Assembly (NCBI GenBank): GCA_963995505.1
Contig: OZ023196.1
Location: forward strand, 9,855,106-9,919,105
Origin: Hypericum androsaemum
Taxonomy: Eukaryota > Streptophyta > Magnoliopsida > Malpighiales > Hypericaceae
Reading direction: 5' to 3'
Length of the DNA: 64,000 bases
Part shown: positions 1 through 11,079 of the stretch, in pieces
How the letters are laid out: every line of letters begins with the position of its first letter
Numbering within the stretch: the first letter of the stretch is position 1
Notes under the pieces: generated by a model
Seen by the model: only the letters and a program-made list of their open reading frames with translations
What the model was told of the DNA's origin: nothing
Database searches by the model: none
Made by a program: the position numbers and the translations under genes

Positions 1-1347
1 TTGACCTAGTTATTAGATAATTTCAACAAGATAAATTATTAGATTTTTCATATTTATAAATAACATCACCACTCTTACAACTAAGGATGTGGTAATTTTA
101 ACACGCCGCTTCAAATAAAGTTCATTAATACTTAAATTTTTTATGATTATAAAAAATTCACCACTCTTGCAAATAAGAATATAATATCTCAACAAATATG
201 CTTAATATCATCAACGTTATATTTAACTTTTTTAATGCAATTGTGTTAAAGAAATTTATCGTCTTTTTTTTGGTAGTTTGATTTTACTCAAATTTAGATT
301 AGGATACATGATTTTGATAAATTAAAACGTGGACATTTCCCTTTTTTTTTCCTTGTAGTGGTCCTTCACCATGAATTTTCAATTGTCGGTGGACCTCCTC
401 CGTCTTTTTGTTCATGGGAAATTTAGTTCTATCAATCATCACTTCAAATGTACGCATTGGCTGGCATGTCGCTTTCTTCCGTTACTTAGCGGTGAAACTC
501 CAATTGCATATAGGTTTGCTTCCTTGGAGCTGTGCATGAAAAGTAAAATTGGATTGTGATAGATACGGCACGCGATGCTTGGACAAAGAGCAAACAAAAA
601 GGCAGATAAGCGAAGGTCACAATAGAGCAGATAAGCGTCCACTTGCACGCCAGATTCATTTTACTGTCAAAGAGCGCCAGGATAATGCCCAGAAACTTCT
701 GCCCTTTATACTTTAATTCTGCAGTTACCAGGACAAAGGTTACCTGGTCAATCTTATAGAGAATCCGAGCCAAGCACCTTTTATCCCTTAGAAATTTCCC
801 GAAAAGCTAATCATAGGTTCTTCTCTCTACCGGAATAATAGGACCATTATACTCATTACTAAACTTGTTGAAGAGATGAAATATAACCAAGGTAGATATT
901 ATTGAAATAATCGTCTGTTAAATAGGCCATTCTTGAGTCAGTTTTGAGTACAAATCTCATGTCCATGCTTTAAATTGTTGGAAACTTGATATATAAGGAT
1001 GGCATAAGGTACATATTTGCTCAAAGATTATTATAAATAGTATATTTTATAATCTTCACCCTTTCTCTTAAAAAAAAAAACTCTGCCGTCAAATATACAT
1101 TTAGACATGCCTGGAACTCTTTTATGAATAGAGACAAGATGTAGTGCATATGATAAAAAGAAATGACCCATCACAAACACAGCTAGACAAATAAAAATTA
1201 CGACGTACATTACTCCTCCAGTATTGCAAACTAAGACTAATAACATCCGTTTTGAAAGTTGAATTCACTTCAGTATGAGAAGTGGTGTATGTCCTAATCA
1301 AGAAACTGCTAGGTACCAAACAGAAATTTCTACGTGGTTATATATTT
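1..1347. other. AT-rich intergenic DNA, no gene recognised
   Basis: No frame in this stretch encodes a recognisable protein. Open frames here are under 100 codons and lack family motifs. The phrase 'caccactcttgcaa' and variants recur near 68 and 161, which suggests a decayed repeat. The right edge is set by the start of the old copia element at 1348. Confidence 0.6.
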
Positions 1348-1850
1348 TGTTGGTTAAAATTATTGAAAAATATAAGTAAATATATGGTTTCAACATGTAA
1401 ACAAATCATAAGCAATATAATAGAGTAGGGCAAGAGATAGCTTAAAATTACACTTTGAGCAAAGTATAAAATACCTTCTTCTTCAAGATATAGACTTCGG
1501 ATTTATTCTTGGACGAGGCCAAAGCAAGATGTGTCCTTAAACTCTTATTACCAGCCTTATAGATTCAGGCCTCCAAGGATAAGAAAGTCTCCAAGGTACA
1601 ACACCCAATCCCTTAAACAACAGGAAGCAATATTGAACACTTTTCGGACCTTTCGTAGCTTTAGAACTCCGACACTATGCAAATGAGAAATGATATGCTC
1701 TAAAGGGGGAGAAGTAGAAAGCTCAGTAGAGATTGTGAGCTAGGATGATTTGGAATGAAGGAGGATGCCTACTTTTATTGGCAATCTGGGACCTCCAACA
1801 TTCTAATCCGAAATAAATGGCAGCCATGAATATCCCTAAAAACTTTATTG
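1348..1850 (-). repeat. 3' LTR, U5 part, of the inverted copia element
   Basis: This stretch matches 9482-9932 closely, for example 'agtaaatatatggttt' and 'aatataatagagtaggg' in both. The minus-strand end is the LTR terminus CCAACA. At about 1850, just after 'gttacag', the match stops and integrase coding sequence starts on the opposite strand. In the intact 5' LTR the same 'gttacag' continues into 'gagccatgatta', so 1850/1851 is the left inversion breakpoint. Confidence 0.72.
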
Positions 1851-3625
1851 TTACAGATAGTAGTGCATACTGGTTCCTAGTATACAAGTCAGATAACTTT
1901 GCTGTCCACGTGAATTCTATCATTGACGCTAGAGATGCTTCGTTCATCAAGGAAATCTTTCCTCACAATGCTCAAACAAAGGTTGACAGTCAAGTTGACC
2001 AAAGTGGGAGCAATGTGGGGGAAGAGAAAACTCAAAATAAAATTAAAGAACATAGACATGAGAAAAGGCCAAGGAAAGAAAAGTTCATCGGATCATATTT
2101 CCTAACATATCTGTTGGAAAAAGGTCTAGTAACCTACAAAGAAGGAATATCCTCTACGGACTCAGCTCTTTGGAAAAAAGTGCATAAATAGTGAGATAGA
2201 GTCTATCTTACATAATCATACTTGGGAACTGGTGGATCTACCTCCGGGTAGCAAATCACTAGGCCACAAGTGGATTTAAAAAAAAATGAAGTCGGACAGT
2301 ATCATGGATAAGTACAAGGCTAGAGTTATAGTTAAAGGCTACATGTAAACTGAGGGTGTTGATTATTTTAACACATATGCTCCTATCTCTAAGAAAACCT
2401 CTTTAAGGTTAGTTATCACCTTTGCAAATTTGTTTGACCTAGAGATCCATCAAATGGACGTGAAAATGGCCTTCTTTAATGGAGATTTGGGAGAGGAGAT
2501 TTACATGGAATAACTTGAAGGGTTTATAGTTTGTGGTGAAGAACATAAGGTGTGTAAACTTGTGAAATCCTTATATAGATTGAAACAAGCACCTAAGTAG
2601 TGGCGTGAAAAATTAGACACTGTGATGCTATCAAATAGTTTTTGGATAAACCAGTGTGATAAATGTGTCAATGTGAAAGGAGATAATAAAGACTATGTGA
2701 TAGTATGTCTCTACGTAGATGCCATGTTGATTGTGGGTAATAATGATAATATCAAAATTACCAAGAGAATTTTTTCACAAATTTTTGACATGAAAGACAT
2801 TGGACAAGCTGTCGTAATACTTGGGATAAAAATCATTAAGACTTCAGAAGGTTACGTACTTTTTCAAAGTTGCTATGTCAAAAATATACTTGACTAATTT
2901 GATTAGGATAGCAATGATATTACAAAAACTCCTATAGAAGTGGTGTCGAGCGTGTGCAAGAATTGCAGAGAAAGTGCGTGACAACTAGATTATTCTAGAG
3001 TTATATGTCAAAGTATCTCATAGACTGTACTAGACTAAATATTATCAAGATATACGAGTAATCTCAGTAATGAACACTAAAAATGATAGTTAGAGTCCTT
3101 AGATACCTAAGGTACACTGCTAACTATTGATTACACTACATTATACGAGACATCCAGCCTTTCTTGAAGGGTATTCAGATACAAACTGGATCTCGGACTC
3201 CAAGAATATAAAATCCATGAGCAGATATATATTTAGGATTAGGGGAGCAGCAAATTCGTGGAGATCATGCAAATAAACTTACATTGCTAGATCATCTATC
3301 GAATCAGAATTCATAATGTTAGATCTAGCAGCTGAAGAGGCAGATTAGCTCTGAAGTTTCTTAGAGGATATTCCGATATTGTTTAGACCAATGTCTCCCA
3401 TTAGAGTGCAATATGATAGCTAGTCAGCTATTAGGAGAGCATAAAGTAATGTGTATAATAGAAAGTCTAGACACATATCTCGTAGACATAAATCTGTGAG
3501 AACATTATTAAGAACAGGTGTGATATCTTTAGACTATGTAAAGTCAAAAGAAAATATCGCGGATCCATTAATTAAAGGTCTGATGAGAGATCAAGTGGAG
3601 TATCATCGAGGGAAATGGGATTAAA
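1851..3625 (+). pseudogene. Copia pol remnant: integrase C-end, reverse transcriptase, RNase H
   Basis: Translation shows the copia order with many stops and frameshifts. It starts with integrase C-terminal SSAYWFLVYKSD (about 1860). It continues with the reverse transcriptase entry (WKKVHK, then NHTWELVDLPPG near 2215), the equivalent of [12 protein letters not shown] near 2456-2490, and an altered catalytic box YVDA in place of YVDD near 2713-2724. RNase H is visible as a degraded [11 protein letters not shown] (about 3174) and ends with a copy of YVKSKENIADP near 3535. The intact copy at 55251-59132 gives a collinear match throughout. It is flipped relative to the gag half of the same element. 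Lost catalytic residues and stops make it inactive. Confidence 0.85.
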
Positions 3626-4250
3626 GCCCACAAAAATGTCTAAGCCTATGATGGCAACCTAACCTAAATCGTAAACCCTGATCTGTAGGTTCAATGGGAT
3701 AATTGAATTGTGAGGCTAGAGTCAAACAAAGCACTCGAGAAATTGAGCTCCCTACCTATTCCTATGATGAAAGAGTGATAGACATATCCATGGAAAGGTT
3801 AAGCTTTAAGCTTTTAATGATCCTTATACTTTGAGTATAGATAACCCTTTGAGTATAGATAACTAGGGTATGGCAGGATACTCTTTATAAGAGATCACCT
3901 ATATCGAATGTGAATGGGCCATTTGTATAAGATGAGTTAAGGGCTAAATCTCTAGAGCATTCAGTAAAGTTTCCAAGGCAGTCCAGGACATAAATAGATA
4001 ACAACGAAAGAACCGAGTAGTAATTTGAGAAGAAGTTGTGTGAGTACCTTTGTCTTGGTATACAAAAAATGCCAAAAAGCTCAAGGCATCTCATCCACTG
4101 GTTGGCAAGTATATCCGAAAATATTTTACTAAGGAAGGTTCAAGGCTCTCAACCATCTTTCCTGATGCAACAAATTCTCGCATAACTCCAAGTTGCATGT
4201 AGAATTGGTAGGCTTATATCATATAAGCCATTTTTTATTCAATGGGAGAT
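3626..4250 (+). other. Copia 3' noncoding region with polypurine tract
   Basis: This segment lies between the RNase H remnant and the LTR. It matches the layout of 59133-59675 in the nearly intact copy, including a 'tatggcaggatactc'-like stretch (3870-3883) also present near 59335. The last bases before the LTR, 'aatgggagat' (4241-4250), are the polypurine tract and are nearly the same as 'tgtgggagat' before the 3' LTR at 59676. Confidence 0.7.
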
Positions 4251-4999
4251 TGTTGGATAATTAGTTTTTATAACCAAGGAAAAGATGACCCAATGCAAGT
4301 GAGTGTATTGGACTTTGAGCCCAAGTGTTTAATTAGAGAGAGTTTCCTAATTCAATACAAATATTAATTGATTAATGGGTAAATTTAAGCTAATTAAAAT
4401 GAAAGTCACACGAATTAGTTTTCGGTGTTTGTGAGATCATTGCAAAGCTCATTGATAAAGTTTCATAATGATATAAAGTACTTGCGAAAAATTAATTCTC
4501 GGTATGAATAAAAATTGGCTTCAAAGCGGTATGGCTATAGCTAAAATAAGTGCAATCCCACATTAGTTTGCGTTCCATGTTGAGACAAGTTTATAAGAGA
4601 CTAGAAGTTTAGCATGAGTAAACTTGTGGAGAAGGGAGAAGCTACTCGTGCCGTCCGTCTATTTGGTCAGCTCAGTCCGGCACGTATACACGTGCGCGTG
4701 CGCCTCTCCCTACCTTGGGCCGGGCTTGGGCTAGGTTTTTAGTTTGGGTATGGGTGCGGGTTGTGAGATTGTGGGGATTGTTCCAGGTTCCAGGGCCTAT
4801 CTTTCTGGACCCGAGCTAGACTAGATGGACCAAGCTGAGCCCAAAAGTACTTGGGTTTGAATTTGGACGTACCCATCATCCGGATCCTTCTTCTCCTTCT
4901 AGAAGATGACTGTTTGAATTTAAAAATATTGGATTTGAATTCAAAGTTGGTAGTCAATTCCTTCGAGTAACATTCAAGTAAATGTGGGGTAATCATGGT
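4251..4999 (+). repeat. 3' LTR, U3 part, now on the plus strand
   Basis: It starts TGTTGGATAATTAG directly after the polypurine tract. It is the reverse complement of about 9936-10636, for example 'ggttataaaaaccaatt' at 10612 against 'tttttataacc' here. The match ends at 'ggggtaatcatggttc'; the following bases are inverted integrase sequence, which marks the right inversion breakpoint at about 4999/5000. Confidence 0.72.
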
Positions 5000-5002
5000 T
5001 CA

Positions 5003-7150
5003 CAACAGACAAATATAGAATCCATCGTCTTGGGTCCTTGTCCTTTTAGGAGGTGGATCGAAACCTTAGCAAAATATCCTCAAACCTTAGCAAAATATCC
5101 CCAAACCTTAGCAAAATAAGAATTTGTACCTAGGTGCATGACTTTTTTAACACTCATAAACTATTTTATCCAACTTTTTGAGCAGTACCTTATTGAGCAC
5201 ATAGTTGGCCAAAAGCATACCTTCCCCACAAGTTCCTTGGTAATCCGGAACTAATAAGCATCACATTCATCATTTTTTAGCGTCATATTCTTCCTTTTTG
5301 CAATTTTATTTTGCTCGAGAGAATAAGGCGCCTAGTTTGATGAATGATTCTATTCTCTGCACATATTTGTGCAAATGAAGATTCATATTTACCACATCAG
5401 TCGCTTCGAAGATTCTTAATCTTCTTTCCAAGTTAGTACTCTACTTTATTCTTATAGTGAATGAACATGTTATTGCTTCGTCTTTACTTCTCATCAATTA
5501 GTCATAGTAGGAATACATTGTACAATCATTGCTTAAAATTATAAAATAAATTTTACCGCCTTGCATTTTTATATATTTTAAATCACAGACATCGTATGGA
5601 TTAAATCTAATGTTTCGTGCTTCGCTCAATCAAGTGGGAAGATGTTTTGGCATATTTGGCCTCAACACAAGTCTCCCACTTATATTTGTGATCGATATTA
5701 AAGTTTTAGGTTAAGTGATATTAGTATTTGTAAAGACTTATAATTCACATGACCTAGTCTATCGTGTCATAAATATAACTACTCATGAGAATAAGCAACT
5801 TTCACTTTCTCATTAGCCATACCGACAACATTCATGCTTGTGCTAACCTTATTGGCGGTACCAACCTCAATCTTATCACTGAACTTTGCGTTAAAAGTAA
5901 ATGTCATTACACTCATCTTAAAAAGATTGTTGGTCAATTAGCCCTTGCCAACGAACATCCCTCATTTGGACATGATGACCTTGTCGGACTCGAACACCAG
6001 CATAAATACCCTCTTGTTGAGCACAACTCTGGAGATAAGATTCTTCTAGATCTTAGGCACATGCAGCTGATCGGTCAAGGTCAGCTCCTTCCCTGAGGTC
6101 ACATTCAGCATGATCATTCCCTTGCCTTCAACCTTTGAGGCCGCAGAATTTCCCATGTAGCAGTTATCATCACCGACCGGTTGATAGGTCTTGAACATCC
6201 ACTTATTTGCACAAGTGTGGCGGGTAGCCCCAGTATCCACCCACCATTCCTTTGAGTTTCCACCCACGAGGTTCACCTCGGACACAATGGTCGTGAGATG
6301 CATCTCATTGAGGCTAGAGCTTAAGCTAGCCTCCGTAGTATTAGCATGAGCAGGCTTCTTATACTTGCCCTTGCTAGACCCTACCGTCTTCTTGCCCTCC
6401 GCAGCTGGACGTTTGTGGTAATTCTTAGCTCAATGATCAATTTTGCGCAAACAAAGTAGGCACCAGTGAAGCCTTTGTTCTGAGCGTCTCCCTTGGAATC
6501 ATTTAAGCATTTTCGATTGTTCCCACGGGAGCTTCTCCTGGCCTCGACCACATTAGCCTTAGCAACTATATAGCTTGGTTTCTTATCAACCTTTTGGTTA
6601 TCCTGCTCGATGCGCAACCTTCAGATGAGGTCCTCGAGAGTCATCTTCTTCCTCTTGTGCTTGAGGTGTATCTTGAAGTCCTTCCACGATTGTGGTAATT
6701 TCTCAACAGCATCGCCACTTGGAGGAAATCATTGATCACCATTTTCTCGGTCGCAAGATCATGGAAGATCAGTTACAGCTCTTCACATTGTTCCACAGGC
6801 TCTTTCCAACGACCATCTGATTGTCTTGGAAGTGCCCGACGATAAATTTCTTTGCAGCGGCATAGTCAACTTTATATTTATTCGCCAACGACTCCCAAAG
6901 AGACTTCAAAGGATCGCGGTTGAAAAGTTTATCGTAGAGATAACTCAATATGTATTTGCGACAAAGGTAATCTCCATTTGTCCATGCGGTGTGGATCAGG
7001 GTTTGTTGCGGATCACTCACATCCTCTTTATGTTTCTCCTCCTTGATATACTGGTTCAAGTTCAAGGCGGTCAAGAAGAACAACATCTTTTGTTGCCACC
7101 TCTCAAAATTACCCTCTCGAATTTTTCCAGTTTCTCAAGTTAAAAATACG
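5003..7150 (-). pseudogene. Copia gag, protease and integrase N-part remnant
   Basis: Read on the minus strand, gag starts near 7150 with ERWQQKMLFFLTALNL (7120-7060). It continues with ILSYLYDKLF and KKFIVGHFQDNQMV (to about 6800). Protease is clear at about 6240 ([12 protein letters not shown]). The GAG-pre-integrase linker follows (RLGHVN near 5740), then a stop-rich integrase core with [13 protein letters not shown] near 5220-5260, ending at PPPKRTR near 5050. Just past that, three copies of 'aaccttagcaaaatat' (5066-5120) interrupt the frame. The remaining integrase, reverse transcriptase and RNase H are found at 1851-3625 in the opposite orientation. Stops throughout make it inactive. 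Confidence 0.82.
5060..5122. repeat. Short tandem repeat, about 21 bp x 3
   Basis: Three consecutive copies of a unit containing 'aaaccttagcaaaatat' lie inside the decayed integrase remnant. They are likely a local slippage duplication. Confidence 0.75.
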
Positions 7151-7547
7151 GCATCAAATTTCTAAAAACTGACATCACGGTCTCAGCACTGCTAGCCCTC
7201 AGAACATGAATGGTTCAAATTAGTGGTGGTTTTCATTTCACCAGAGTTATTAATTTTAGTCATCTATAAATCACCAATGTAAACTTTGTAAGTAATTGGT
7301 TTAGGGCCCGAAAATATATACCCACGATTTAAATTAGCACTTATTATATCTTTTGGTCGAAACGCTCGTGGCAGCCAAGTATATACAATAAACTCAAAGC
7401 TGTATTGGGCTAATTTATTGCATAAACGAAACAAAAGACTACCGAGCGTTATTCATGAAATGGTTAAAGGGATACAATGGCTAATATAACCAAAAAACCA
7501 CAACTTGAATATTTCATGCGTTATGTAAAACTTGCGGTAGCCTCACG
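7151..7547 (-). other. Copia 5' leader, first part
   Basis: Noncoding sequence between gag and the hAT MITE. It is the untranslated leader of the minus-strand copia element, continued at 7965-8266 and 9440-9481 after removal of the two insertions. No other content was recognised. Confidence 0.5.
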
Positions 7548-7956
7548 TAGACCTAATCATTTGATTTATGATCGAATCAATTCGATTCGTCAAAAATTTG
7601 ATTTGATTCGTCACAAATTTGATTTGTTAAAAATTTAGTTTTATAATTCGTCAGACAGGCAAATTCTATTCAAATTTGATTTGAGTTGAATTCGTATCAT
7701 CAAAAATTTGATTGGATTCATTAAAATTTTGGAATTTTTTAAATTTTTTATAAATATTAAAAATTGAAGAATTAATTCAAATTTGATTTGATTCGATTCG
7801 AATTGAAGGTTCATAATTCGTATTTGATTCATCCTTCGACGAATTGAATACGGTTTAAGGTTTTGATGAATTTGAATTCAAATCAATTCGATTCGAATTT
7901 GTTCAAATTCGAACTGTGATCAGGTCTAATTCGAATCCAAACCATAATCAAGTCTA
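7548..7956. mobile_element. hAT-type MITE, 409 bp
   Basis: The ends are inverted: TAGACCTAATCA on the left, and TAGACTTGATTA reading in from the right. They are flanked by an 8-bp duplication with one mismatch (GCCTCACG at 7540-7547, GCCTCACA at 7957-7964), the size expected for hAT. The interior is AT-rich, made of shuffled 'aatttgattcgtc' motifs with strong self-complementarity and no coding capacity. It sits in the leader of the old copia element, so it inserted later. Confidence 0.75.
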
Positions 7957-8275
7957 GCCTCACATTTTAAATAAAACTTACAGTAGCCACACTAACTCAA
8001 ATAGCCTCATTTATTTATTTAATTGCGTGACAGACAAGTGCGTTAATGGAGATTATAAAATATGCAATTGTTTAATCAAATTCAACCCCTTCAATTAACT
8101 TCTGTTGTTTAAGCACAGAAACAAACGCTAGTCTTGATAACAATTTTCATACAGAATACACAAACCCAGTAACGAAAAATAAAGAAACCGATTGAATATA
8201 TTCTTTTTTTTTGAGAGAAGATTGAATATATTCTTATCGATCACAGAATACTCCTCTACAGATTATAAGCATTAG

Positions 8276-9430
8276 AGATAATTACTATCAGGACCCCAGG
8301 GTTTAGTCAAATAGACTCTGAGGACCCTGTAGTTTTCCTACTAATTACTGAGCCCTTGTAGTTTGGTTATTATTATACACTCGGGTCCCTGAAGCCAGAT
8401 CGGAGAAATTTCTGGCGAACTGCCCACTCGAAATGACTAAAATGCCCCCACTTAAAATGAAAAAAAAAACACTCTCTCTCCTCCCTCCCTTTCTCTCTCC
8501 CTCTTCCTCTTCCTCCATGAGTGGACCCTAAACCCCTCCCCTCAACTAAGCAACAGCGACAATGAAGTACAAACCGAGGGTCTCGTCGTCCAGACGTAAG
8601 TGCTGATGGAGAAGATCTTCCAGAAAATCATCTCCGTTTTTGAATCAAGACTAAGGGATTCAGAAATCGCCAAAAAATTATAAAAAAAGAATTGAAACCT
8701 TCGTGAAATACATGGCGATAATGGAGATTAAGGGATTTTAGATCTCGAAGGAGAAAATTGGGAAGAGGAGGGCGATGCCATCTCTCTCTCTCCCCTACCC
8801 CTGTCGCCAGGCAGCTCCCTGCCGCTCCTAGGCCGCCGTCGCCAGGCGAGTCTCCATCAGCACTTACGCCTGGACGACGGGGGTAGGGGAGACTCCATTG
8901 CTCCGACAGTGAATCTTCAGTGTTCAACTTGGTTAGAAGCTGAGGGCATCCCTCCAAGATCCTCTCAGCAATCCATGTCGCTCCATACATTGCTATAAGG
9001 CGCAGGAGCATATTCAACTCATCGACGTTGCTGGACAGATCACCGGCCGATACGAGACCTTCAAACGACTCGTCATCTCCTCTAACAATAGCATTGTATA
9101 ACTTGCTTGCCTCCATTTTGTTGACTGGTACCCAGTAATAAATTGATTAGATTGTATAATTGGAACTTCTTGTGATGACTGAAGGAATGGGTTTAGGGTC
9201 CACTCATGGAGGAAGAGGAAGAGGGAGAGAGAGAGTTTTTTTTTTCATTTTAAGTGGGGGTATTTTAGTCATTTCGAGTGGACAGTTCGCTAAAAATTTC
9301 TCCGATCTGGCTTCAGGGACCCGAGTGCATAATAATAACCAAACTACAGGGGCTCAGTAATTAGTAGAAAAACTACAGGGTTCTCAGAGTCTATTTGACT
9401 AAACCCTGGGGTCCTGATAGTAATTATCTC
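8276..9430. mobile_element. Pack-MULE, 1155 bp, with about 240-bp terminal inverted repeats
   Basis: Left TIR 8276-8535 and right TIR 9189-9430 are near-perfect inverted copies, starting GAGATAATTACTATCAGGAC. A perfect 9-bp duplication TAAGCATTA flanks the element (8267-8275 and 9431-9439). Long TIRs with a 9-bp duplication identify a Mutator-like element. The interior carries no transposase; it carries gene-derived sequence, including an ankyrin-repeat fragment on the minus strand, so it is a Pack-MULE. The few TIR differences suggest a moderately recent insertion compared with the copia element that hosts it. Confidence 0.92.
8628..9116 (-). CDS. Chimeric open frame in Pack-MULE with captured ankyrin-repeat fragment
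   Basis: A 162-codon frame starts at 9116. Its first 70 residues (MEASKLYNAIVRGDD..., ...TWIAERILEGCPQLLTKLN) look like the first ankyrin repeats of plant ankyrin/PGG proteins of the ACD6 type. After about SLSEQW the frame runs into unrelated GC-rich sequence (8640-8890) and shows no domain. The frame therefore joins at least two acquired fragments and ends within the element. No expression evidence can be read from the sequence. It may be untranslated; the ankyrin assignment rests on visible motif resemblance only. Confidence 0.5.
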   Translation of the reverse strand: MEASKLYNAIVRGDDESFEGLVSAGDLSSNVDELNMLLRLIAMYGATWIAERILEGCPQLLTKLNTEDSLSEQWSLPYPRRPGVSADGDSPGDGGLGAAGSCLATGVGERERWHRPPLPNFLLRDLKSLNLHYRHVFHEGFNSFFIIFWRFLNPLVLIQKRR

Positions 9431-9481
9431 TAAGCATTAACCATAACTTACTAATATTTAAATACTAAGAGCTTAAGATTT

Positions 9482-10636
9482 TGTTGGAAAATATTAGTAA
9501 ATATATGGTTTGAACATGTATATAAATTATAACCAATATAATAGAGTAGGGTAAGAGATAGCTTACAACCACACTTTGAGCAAAGTGTAAAATACCATCT
9601 TCTTCAAGGTAAGGACTTCAGATTCAATCCTGGGCGAGACCACAGTAGCTGTGTGCCCTCAAACTCTTATTACCCACTTTATAGCTTCAGGCCTTCAAGG
9701 GTAAGAGAGTTCTCAAGATATAACGCCTAATCCCGTGAACAATATGAAGCACTATTGAACACTTTTTGAACTTTATGAACTTTTTGAAGCTTTAAAACTC
9801 CGATACTATGCAAATGAGAAATACTATACTATAAGAGAGAGAAGTAGAAAGCTCAGAAGAGATTGTGAAGACCTCCAACATTCAAATCCAAAATAAATGG
9901 CAGCCATGAATACCCTTCATAACTTTGCGGTTACAGGAGCCATGATTATCCCACATTTACTTGGCTGTTACTGGAATGCCACCTTTAAATTCAAATTTCA
10001 CGTTATTAAAATCAAACAGTCGCCTTCTGGAAGGAAAAGAAGGATTCAGATGTTGTTAAAATACTTTTGGGCTCAGTTTGGTCCAACTAGTCCAGCCCGG
10101 GTAAAAAAAGATAGGCCCTAGAATATGAAACAATTCTCACAAATCCATAATCTGTAATCCGCACCCAAATCGAAGCTAGAGCCTGGCCTGGGGTGCGTGT
10201 GCTTGCTGAGCCGAGCCGAGCTTGCCAAACGGATGGCGCGAGAAGCTTCTCCCTTCTCTACTAGTTTACTCATGCTAGACTTCTAATCCCTTATAAACTT
10301 TTCTCAGCATGTTGTGCAAACTAATGTGGGATTGCACTTATTATAGTTATAGCCATACCACTTTGAAGCCAATTTTTATTTACACTGAGAATTAATTTTT
10401 TGTAAGTATTTTACATCATTACGAAGCTTTGTCAACTAGCTTCACATTGATCTGACAAACACCCAAAACAATTTTGTATGACCTTCATTTTAATTAGCTC
10501 AAAGTTACCCATTAATCACTTAGTATTTGTATTTAATTTGGATTCTTTCTCTAATTAAATATTTAGGCCTAGAGTCTAATACACTCGCTTTTATTGGATC
10601 ATCTCTTCATTGGTTATAAAAACCAATTCTCTAACA
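9482..10636 (-). repeat. 5' LTR of the old copia element, 1155 bp
   Basis: On the minus strand it begins TGTTAGAGAATTGG (10636) and ends TTTTCCAACA (9482), with the short TGTT/AACA terminal inverted repeat usual for copia LTRs. Its outer part matches 4251-4999 (inverted) and its inner part matches 1348-1850, which shows the 3' LTR was split by an inversion at 'gttacag|gagccatg' (about 9935). Confidence 0.8.
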
Positions 10637-11074
10637 AAAATTATAACTATAATTTCGTGTTTTGACACACTACTATCTTGCGTTCTAAATTTTTTGACTA
10701 GGTAACAATTGTTATTATTGACCAAAAACCAAGTGACACCCACTAACCAACTTACTTGAACTATCTCGCGTACTGTGATACAACATCAATTTTATCTACG
10801 TGTCATGCCACATCACTAATTCTATTTGTGTGGTATATTGTTGGTCTTCGATCTCAACACAAATAATTTTCTCTGAATGAAGATTTGAATTTGAATGCTA
10901 CCAAGTTTGTCCCATTTTTTCTCAAATTAGTAAAGTGACATGTCACACGAATAAAATTATTGATGTCACATGATACACAGATAATATTAATGATGCTACA
11001 TGATACACAAAATAGATGAGTTAACTAAAATTAACTGATATCACTTCCTGTCATTTGTTTAGAAAATTAAAAGC
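10637..11074. other. Intergenic DNA between copia and gypsy elements
   Basis: No coding frame or known repeat was recognised. A few direct repeats of 'gatgcta/tcacatgatacaca' (10970-11010) are visible. Confidence 0.5.
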
Positions 11075-11079
11075 AGTGG

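Larger units (their letters stand above)
1348..10636 (-). mobile_element. Degenerate Ty1/copia retrotransposon, minus strand, with internal inversion and two nested insertions
   Basis: The right LTR (9482-10636) reads TGTTAG...CCAACA on the minus strand and is the 5' LTR. The LTR U5 end recurs inverted at 1348-1850 and belongs to the 3' LTR. Gag, protease and the first part of integrase run on the minus strand (about 7150 to 5003). The rest of integrase, reverse transcriptase, RNase H and the LTR U3 run on the plus strand (1857-4999). The two halves meet at the same integrase position, so a single element with one inverted block explains all the parts. A hAT MITE (7548-7956) and a Pack-MULE (8276-9430) lie in its 5' leader. 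Many stops make it inactive. I found no convincing matching 5-bp duplication at its ends (TATTT on the left, AAAAT on the right), as expected for an old copy. Confidence 0.8.

Noticed and set aside
371..773. Short open frames on both strands near the left edge
   Set aside because: None shows domain features, splice-consistent neighbours or coding composition.
1348..1850. Separate dispersed repeat shared with 9482-9935
   Set aside because: Both copies end in LTR termini and abut copia sequence; they are the U5 parts of the two LTRs of one element.
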